From the NCBI RefSeq assembly GCF_001577525.1, contig NZ_CP013015.1, forward strand, positions 1,442,618-1,494,428: a stretch of 51,811 nt of DNA, in the 5' to 3' direction. A program made the translations under genes and the position numbers. A model generated the notes under the pieces. The model did not search any database. It was not told where the DNA came from and saw nothing but the letters and a program-made list of their open reading frames with translations. This document shows, one piece after another, positions 46,398 through 51,811 of the stretch; the first letter of the stretch is position 1, and the number at the start of each line of letters is the position of its first letter. This DNA comes from Candidatus Desulfofervidus auxilii. Lineage in GTDB: Bacteria; Desulfobacterota; Desulfofervidia; Desulfofervidales; Desulfofervidaceae.

Positions 46398-47159
46398 TTA
46401 AAAACTCCAAAATATCAAATAATTAAAAATGGTAGTAAATATATAGTTATCTATAAGTATCACAATCAAACAAATCACCACTGTTTCTGTTACTGCATTA
46501 CCTACACCAGCTGCTCCCCCTTTGGCATAAAAACCTTTATAACAGGCAATCACTGGGATAAGGAAACCAAAGGTCATGGCCCTCAATATACCCCTAAGAA
46601 TATCAGAAAAATCAACGGTTTGGACAGTATTTGCCATATAGCTTCCAGCATTGACCCCCAGCATTTTCACTGAGGCTATATAACCCATAAATACTCCAGA
46701 GACATCACAAAAAATAGTCAGAATAGGCAACATAATAATACAGGCCAAAAGACGGCGGCCTACTAGATAATGAATAGGGTCAATGGCCATTAGTTCTAAG
46801 GCATCTATTTGCTCTGTTACTCGCATGGTGCCTATTTCGGCTGCATAGGCTGCTCCTACCTTAGCAGCTACCATAATGCCTGTAAGTACTGGTGCCAACT
46901 GAGCTACTACTGCCAGGGCCACCGTTGAACCCAACCACTCTTCTGCTCCTAATTTCACAAATCCTACATAACTACCCAAAGCTACCACCATCCCAGTAAA
47001 CATTCCCACTACACAAATTACTGTGAAGGATTTAATTCCTACAAATTCTAACTCTTGAAAGATTAATTTCCATCTAAAAGGGGGTGTAAATATGGCTTTT
47101 AAGGCCTTTATAAAAAAGATGGTTACTTGACCTAGTTCAATGATAAATGTTTTTAACAT
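46398..47159 (-). CDS. mlaE: MlaE-family ABC permease for phospholipids
   Basis: A 253-aa permease with five or six helices. The MlaE signature is strong: AYAAEIGTMRVTEQIDALEL with the EIGTM coupling segment, and GFLIPVIACYKGFYAKGG. It is the inner-membrane channel that works with an MCE ring. The cognate ATPase gene (mlaF) is missing on both sides: upstream is PBP1A, downstream is mlaD. It must be provided from another locus. Confidence 0.9.
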   Translation of the reverse strand: MLKTFIIELGQVTIFFIKALKAIFTPPFRWKLIFQELEFVGIKSFTVICVVGMFTGMVVALGSYVGFVKLGAEEWLGSTVALAVVAQLAPVLTGIMVAAKVGAAYAAEIGTMRVTEQIDALELMAIDPIHYLVGRRLLACIIMLPILTIFCDVSGVFMGYIASVKMLGVNAGSYMANTVQTVDFSDILRGILRAMTFGFLIPVIACYKGFYAKGGAAGVGNAVTETVVICLIVILIDNYIFTTIFNYLIFWSF

Positions 47160-47202
47160 AATTTTATTCTAAGAAACTGCCATTTTTTTTCAAGTAGTAA
47201 TA

Positions 47203-49224
47203 TTAAAAATTTCTTGTTTTATATATGGTTTCTGTGAAATCCCTTTCTTTCTCAGGAAATAAGCTTAAGGAAAAATAACCTCTTTTAAAACACTCTAATT
47301 TGGCATCAGGGTCCTCAGGACTAGCTAAAGTGCCTGTGTGAGGGTCTATTTTGGCGAATACTACGCTTGGTGGAATAGGGAAGGGTCTGCTAGGCAAGTC
47401 TTTTTCTACTTTTTGCATAAAATAAAGCCAAATAGGAGCCGCTGCCTGACCACCTGTTTCCCGTTTTCCCAAACTTTTCAAATCATCATAACCTACCCAA
47501 ACCCCGGTGATATAATAAGGGGTATAGCCTATGAACCAAGCGTCGGTGTAGTTATTAGTGGTGCCTGTCTTACCAGCCACCGGTCTTCCAAAGGCCTTCA
47601 CTTTTCTTCCTGTGCCCCTTTTTATCACATCTTCAAGAATATTAGTGATAATATAAGCCGTATCACTATTGATTACTGGTTGAGGATGAGGGATGTTCTC
47701 TTCCAATACGTTTCCTCGCCTATCTAAAATTTTTATAATTGGAGTGGGCTTAATATATTGTCCCTGATTGGCAAACACAGAGAAGGCGGTAGTAAGCTCT
47801 AATGGGGACACACAGCTGCTTCCTAATCCTAAAGAAAGATCAGGAGTTAAAGGCGAAGTTATTCCCAAACGACGAGCATAGTTAATAACATAATGAATCC
47901 CAATGTTATTTAATAATCTTATAGTTGCCACATTGCGGGAATGCACTAATGCCTCCCGTAGAGATATCTGCCCATAAAAACGATTTTCATAATTATGGGG
48001 CCGCCAGACCTTTAATCCTTTTTTTGCCTGATGCCTGTCTGCCGAACTGGCAGGTTGCACATAAATTATGGGATAATCATACACTATTGAGGCAGGGGTA
48101 TAGCCTTTATCTAAGGCTGCTGCATAAACGATGGGTTTAAAAGCAGAACCAGGTTGGCGGCAGGCTTGCGTAGCACGATTAAATTGGCTTTTTTTAAAGT
48201 CCATTCCTCCAATCATGGTCTTTATCAAACCTGTTTGTGTCTCTATACAGAGTAATGCTCCTTGCATTTCCTCAGATTCATTCTGGGTTTTATGCCTGGC
48301 CTTAATTTCCTCAATACCTTTCAATAAAGCTTCTTGAGCCATGGTGTGCATAGCAATATTGGCTGAGGTATAAACAGAAAGACCTCCTTTATATGTCAAA
48401 TCATAACCGTATTTTTTTAAAAGATATTGTCTGAGATATTCCAAAAAATAGGCGGTAAAGGGTTTTTTATACTCTAATTTATGAAGATTAATAGGGGTAT
48501 TTAAAGCCTGTTCTGCTTCTTCAGGGATGAGATAACCGCATTTTACCATTCTGTTTAACACATATTGCTGTCTTCTCTTAGCCCTTTGAAAGTGTCTGTA
48601 AGGTGAGTAATAGTTTGGTCCTTTTGGTAATCCAGCTAACATAGTAGCTTCTGCCAAACTCAGTTCACTGACATGTTTTCCAAAATACACCCTAGAGGCA
48701 GCTTCTACCCCATATGCCCCGTGGCCAAAATAAATCTGATTAAGATAAATAGTCAAAATTTCTTCTTTAGTTAAATGTTTTTCCAAAAGATAAGCCAATA
48801 TAACTTCTTTAATCTTACGAGAAATAGTGCGTTTTGGAGAAAGTAATAGTGACTTTACTGTCTGTTGGGTGATGGTACTCCCTCCCTGGATGATTGCTCC
48901 AGCCTTGATGTCTTTTATCAAGGCCCGTAACATTCCCAGCCAATCAAGACCTTTATGTTCATAAAATCTCTCATCTTCAGCCGCAATGAAGGCCTTAATA
49001 AGATAATGAGGCATTTGCTCCAATGTGGTAAAATAGCGTCGTTCACTAAAAAACTCCCCTAATATTTGTCCATCATCTGCATAAACAACCGTGACCAGAG
49101 GTGGTTGATAATCTTCAATATGTTTAATATTAGGCAAGCTGAGGAAAATATAACCTCCATAAATAAAAACACCCAATAGGCACAGACAAATAAAAATGAA
49201 GAGATATTTTATTACCCGCATCAC
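47203..49224 (-). CDS. mrcA: class A penicillin-binding protein 1A
   Basis: A 673-aa bifunctional peptidoglycan glycosyltransferase-transpeptidase with one N-terminal helix. GT51 motifs are FIAAEDERFYEHKGLDWLG, GGSTITQQTVKSLLL and IYLNQIYFGHGAYGVEAASR. Transpeptidase motifs are GSAFKP (SxxK), SRNVAT and KTGTTNNYTDAW. Between YVQ and KGLKVWRPHNYE the sequence PASSADRHQAK is coded by a GC-rich palindromic repeat (48026-48058), an in-frame insertion that the family does not need. Start at 49224 has tandem ATGs. Confidence 0.95.
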   Translation of the reverse strand: MMRVIKYLFIFICLCLLGVFIYGGYIFLSLPNIKHIEDYQPPLVTVVYADDGQILGEFFSERRYFTTLEQMPHYLIKAFIAAEDERFYEHKGLDWLGMLRALIKDIKAGAIIQGGSTITQQTVKSLLLSPKRTISRKIKEVILAYLLEKHLTKEEILTIYLNQIYFGHGAYGVEAASRVYFGKHVSELSLAEATMLAGLPKGPNYYSPYRHFQRAKRRQQYVLNRMVKCGYLIPEEAEQALNTPINLHKLEYKKPFTAYFLEYLRQYLLKKYGYDLTYKGGLSVYTSANIAMHTMAQEALLKGIEEIKARHKTQNESEEMQGALLCIETQTGLIKTMIGGMDFKKSQFNRATQACRQPGSAFKPIVYAAALDKGYTPASIVYDYPIIYVQPASSADRHQAKKGLKVWRPHNYENRFYGQISLREALVHSRNVATIRLLNNIGIHYVINYARRLGITSPLTPDLSLGLGSSCVSPLELTTAFSVFANQGQYIKPTPIIKILDRRGNVLEENIPHPQPVINSDTAYIITNILEDVIKRGTGRKVKAFGRPVAGKTGTTNNYTDAWFIGYTPYYITGVWVGYDDLKSLGKRETGGQAAAPIWLYFMQKVEKDLPSRPFPIPPSVVFAKIDPHTGTLASPEDPDAKLECFKRGYFSLSLFPEKERDFTETIYKTRNF
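48026..48058. repeat. GC-rich palindromic unit inside the PBP1A gene
   Basis: CTGCC and GGCAG arms around a short loop, flanked by CCTG and CAGG, resemble the units at 21069-21087. The insertion keeps the reading frame and adds about ten residues (PASSADRHQA) before the transpeptidase SRN motif. Confidence 0.6.
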
Positions 49225-49268
49225 CCCAAATATAGCACAGCTAAACCCTTTGACAAGTTTTTGTAAGC

Positions 49269-51287
49269 ATGTTATTTGTTAACATAGTGAAACGAAAAAT
49301 TTTTGCTATAGTATCTTGCCTTATAGGTATTTTTTCCCTCTTTGTGGCTTCAGCCACTGTCTTTAACCTCCCCTACCTGAAGCCCATCAGTCAATGGCTT
49401 GCTTTAAAACTTAAAAAAATATTTGGCTTTAGCCTGTTTTTTCTCCCTTTGCTTTTTATCTATTTAGGCATCCAATCTTGGAAAAATTTTGAGGTTAAAA
49501 AAACTGTTTTTATTTTATTGGCTTTTCTATTATTAATCTTAGGCTTTTCTTCTATTTCCCATTTTGCCTTTAGTTCTGGTGGTGAAATAGGCGTATTTTT
49601 TCACCATTTATTAATAAAACGTTTTCCTATCTGGGGTGTGTGGTTAATAGAAATGTCCTTTATTTTTGCCGGGCTTATTTTATTAAAAGGGATAAATTTT
49701 ATATGTAATATCTTTGACAAATTGTTTTTTTGGTTAAAACAACCCTGGATAAAGTTCTATAGTTGGTTTAAAACGGCCTTTAGTCTCAAACCATCTACTT
49801 ACTCAGAACCAAAAATTCAGGTAAAAAAAGCTAAAACAGAAAAATTTCCTCAAATAAGTGGAATTTGGCATTTCCCTAGCTTAGACTTATTTAGTAGTGA
49901 TAAAACCCTACGCCATAAATATCCCAATAATGCCCATTACCAGGCTACGGCCCAATTACTAAAAGAGAGTTTAGAAGATTTTGGTATTGATGGAGAAGTG
50001 ACCCGAGTTAATCCAGGTCCAGTGGTTACCTTATATGAGTTTGCTCCTTCTCCAGGTATAAAAATCAGTCAGATTGCCTCTTTGGCTGATGACTTAGCCC
50101 TTAAACTAAAAGTAGGAAGTATTCGGGTAGTAGCTCCTATTCCAGGGAAGTCTGTGGTAGGAATTGAAGTCCCAAATGCCCAAAGGGAAATAGTGTATTT
50201 GCATGATATTCTTATTTCACCTCCCTTTCAAAAAACAAAACAAAAACTTATCTTGCCCCTGGGTAAAGATATCTTTGGGAATCCAACAGTAGCAGATTTG
50301 ACTAAGATGCCTCATATGTTGATTGCGGGGGCTACAGGCACAGGGAAGAGTGTTTGCCTGAATAGCATTATCTGTGGTTTTTTAATGCGATGCACACCAG
50401 AGGAATTAAAGTTTCTTCTGGTTGACCCTAAAAGGATTGAGCTTTCTCATTATAATGGTATTCCTCACTTACTCTACCCGGTAATTACCGATATGGAAGA
50501 AGCTAATCAGGCTTTGAAGTGGGCGGTTTGGGAAATGGAAAAAAGATACGAACTATTAGCAGAAATGGGAGCAAGAAATCTTGAAGGATATAATGAGAAA
50601 GTCAAAGGTCTTTCCACTGAAAAAAGGGAACACTTTCGTCCATTACCTTATTTAGTAATTATTATAGATGAGCTAGCTGATTTGATGATTATTGCCTCTA
50701 AAGAAGTGCAAACTTCCTTAATTCGATTAGCTCAGATGGCTCGGGCCGCTGGTGTTCATCTAATTCTGGCCACCCAAAGGCCATCAGTAGATGTGCTAAC
50801 AGGTGTCATTAAAGCCAATTTTCCTGCTCGCATTTCTTTTCAGGTTTCTTCAAAAGTGGATTCTAGAACTATTTTAGATACTATTGGAGCAGAAAAACTT
50901 TTGGGTATGGGAGATATGCTTTTTCTTCCTCCAGGCACAGCCAGATTAAAGCGACTTCATGGGGCTTATGTATCAGAGGAAGAGGTAGTTAGGTTAGTAG
51001 ACTTTTGGAAGTCTCAGGCCGAGCCTCAATATCTACCTGGATTTGATTTTGAAAAGGAAAAAGGACAAGCAGACTTAAACGGTGGTTATGATGACGAAAA
51101 GTATCAGGAGGCAGTGCGTCTAGTAGTGAAGACCGGAAAGGCCTCCATTTCCATGGTGCAACGTTATCTACGCATAGGCTACAATCGGGCTGCCAGGCTA
51201 ATTGAAAGAATGGAACAGGAAGGTATAGTCAGTCCTTCTGATGGTGTGCGACCTAGACAAGTATTGATAAAGGAATTGAAGGAATAA
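49269..51287 (+). CDS. ftsK: DNA translocase FtsK/SpoIIIE
   Basis: A 672-aa septal motor that pumps chromosome ends during division. Four N-terminal helices lie within the first about 150 residues. A short linker and the motor domain follow, with Walker [16 protein letters not shown] and Walker [14 protein letters not shown]. The C-terminal gamma winged helix ([37 protein letters not shown]) reads KOPS-like polarity sites. The linker is short compared with E. coli. Divergent from PBP1A, 44 bases apart. Confidence 0.96.
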   Translation: MLFVNIVKRKIFAIVSCLIGIFSLFVASATVFNLPYLKPISQWLALKLKKIFGFSLFFLPLLFIYLGIQSWKNFEVKKTVFILLAFLLLILGFSSISHFAFSSGGEIGVFFHHLLIKRFPIWGVWLIEMSFIFAGLILLKGINFICNIFDKLFFWLKQPWIKFYSWFKTAFSLKPSTYSEPKIQVKKAKTEKFPQISGIWHFPSLDLFSSDKTLRHKYPNNAHYQATAQLLKESLEDFGIDGEVTRVNPGPVVTLYEFAPSPGIKISQIASLADDLALKLKVGSIRVVAPIPGKSVVGIEVPNAQREIVYLHDILISPPFQKTKQKLILPLGKDIFGNPTVADLTKMPHMLIAGATGTGKSVCLNSIICGFLMRCTPEELKFLLVDPKRIELSHYNGIPHLLYPVITDMEEANQALKWAVWEMEKRYELLAEMGARNLEGYNEKVKGLSTEKREHFRPLPYLVIIIDELADLMIIASKEVQTSLIRLAQMARAAGVHLILATQRPSVDVLTGVIKANFPARISFQVSSKVDSRTILDTIGAEKLLGMGDMLFLPPGTARLKRLHGAYVSEEEVVRLVDFWKSQAEPQYLPGFDFEKEKGQADLNGGYDDEKYQEAVRLVVKTGKASISMVQRYLRIGYNRAARLIERMEQEGIVSPSDGVRPRQVLIKELKE

Positions 51288-51297
51288 CTCTAATTTT

Positions 51298-51346
51298 TGG
51301 TAGCGGTGGCAGGATTTGAACCTGCGTCCTTTGGGTTATGAGCCCA
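51298..51346 (-). pseudogene. 3' fragment of tRNA-Met (CAT)
   Basis: Read on the minus strand the fragment begins in the anticodon stem (TGGGCTCATAACCCA with anticodon CAT) and continues through a perfect T-arm (GCAGG-TTCAAAT-CCTGC) to an acceptor strand and CCA. The D-arm and the 5' acceptor strand (expected AGCGGTG) are not found upstream, where AT-rich DNA begins. It cannot be a working tRNA. It may be an att-type scar. Confidence 0.75.
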
Positions 51347-51727
51347 TTTCTATAGCTGTTTTTAATCTATATCTAAATGTTCCCAAAATCCGCGTTTGCC
51401 CTATAAGAAGCCCTGCAGGTGTGGTATAATAAAGCAATTTCGAAAAACTCCAATTCACCTAAAAGGTGAAAACACACTGGTAAGAACAATGATAAAACAA
51501 AATTGGAGGAAAAAGAGAAAGTGCGCCAGGACTTCGTCAAAGTAATTTTAACGGAGATCCAAATGATAAGCGCAATGGCTCAATGCAGAATGCAAATTGA
51601 AAAATGCAAAATCGCCTTCTGTTAAATTGGAACGTTAGCACGTTTACACGTTTGCACGTTAGAACGTTGTAAATGGGAATTGGAAATTGGGAAATGGGAA
51701 TTTCTGTTTTCCGTTTTCTATTTTCTT

Positions 51728-51748
51728 AACTGTATTTTGTAGGTTTGA
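51728..51748. repeat. 21-bp motif shared in inverted form with 35148-35168
   Basis: AACTGTATTTTGTAGGTTTG followed by A is the exact reverse complement of the sequence at 35148-35168. Both copies lie in non-coding DNA beside an operon end. Confidence 0.6.
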
Positions 51749-51811
51749 ACTTTCCATTTAAAAAGTCAAGTAAAAAATGGAAATATTTTTTAAGCAGCCT
51801 TCTCCATTTCC

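Larger units (their letters stand above)
51288..51811. other. non-coding tail with tRNA fragment and low-complexity repeats
   Basis: It holds the tRNA-Met 3' fragment (51298-51346), about 250 bases without recognised content, a degenerate ACGTT-based tandem run (about 51632-51667), an AAATGGGAATTGG-like run (about 51671-51705) and the shared inverted motif at 51728-51748. No gene is seen. Confidence 0.6.

Noticed and set aside
51298-51346. Functional tRNA-Met gene
   Set aside because: The D-arm and 5' acceptor strand cannot be found next to the fragment, so no cloverleaf is possible.
51630-51710. CRISPR-like short repeats
   Set aside because: The units are about 10 bases, degenerate and without unique spacers, so they are low-complexity tandem DNA.

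Overview
The window is AT-rich bacterial chromosome from a Gram-negative, probably anaerobic bacterium. It encodes a lipid A-type acyltransferase, an MCE/Mla phospholipid system, an outer-membrane porin and PBP1A. The FeoB variant with a large lysine-rich insert, the exported CbiX/CbiK-like chelatase, the DUF2325 and CGGC proteins and the many hybrid kinases suggest a sulfate-reducing-type Desulfobacterota or Thermodesulfobacteria relative, for example the Desulfofervidus lineage. The lineage is inference. No rRNA or intact tRNA is present to fix it.

Layout. 1-400 is the 5' end of an IS110-family transposase (minus strand, cut by the window edge) with its structured non-coding left end, a candidate bridge RNA. 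741-10488 is housekeeping: suhB, an SDR, pepA, gatA, an M23 peptidase/bactofilin cell-shape pair with a frameshifted bactofilin, a CBS protein, trmI and an LpxL-like acyltransferase. 10489-11045 is a repeat-rich scar with a disrupted small membrane gene. 11046-20955 is an iron locus: porin, DUF4198 protein, Cys-rich secreted protein, feoB, feoA, a second feoA, a DUF2325 protein, an exported CbiX-like chelatase, a triple-FeoA protein, a NifX/zinc-ribbon protein and a sigma-region-4-like HTH protein. 21381-28326 holds a giant pseudokinase-AAA-TPR-GAF-histidine kinase and a hybrid REC-PAS-HK-REC protein. 29147-35098 is the pgpA-cinA-thpR-recA-alaS operon. 35377-36055 holds an orphan antitoxin-like ORF and a CGGC protein preceded by an attC-like site. 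36092-42680 is an AddA-like helicase-nuclease, rlmE, yebC and ruvCAB. 42874-49224 covers a thioesterase, hypothetical genes, mlaE-mlaD with an aromatic repeat protein, and PBP1A. 49269-51287 is ftsK, followed by a tRNA-Met 3' fragment and low-complexity DNA.

Main discovery candidate. feoB is open over 835 codons except for one in-frame TGA (14708-14710). This TGA falls at the conserved gate Cys of FeoB (GG-Cys-A-x-PGVMA). Eleven nucleotides downstream lies a fully paired 8-bp hairpin whose loop has G at position 2, the geometry of a bacterial SECIS. A selenocysteine-containing ferrous iron transporter is therefore proposed. A near-identical 17-bp dyad (TGTTAAATTAAATAACA type) precedes two other genes of the iron locus, and its core lies upstream of feoA, suggesting a local regulon.

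The window is also rich in small repeats: GC-rich palindromes (one translated in frame inside PBP1A and one at the end of the bactofilin), two other palindromic families, and a dispersed element with a nested insertion.
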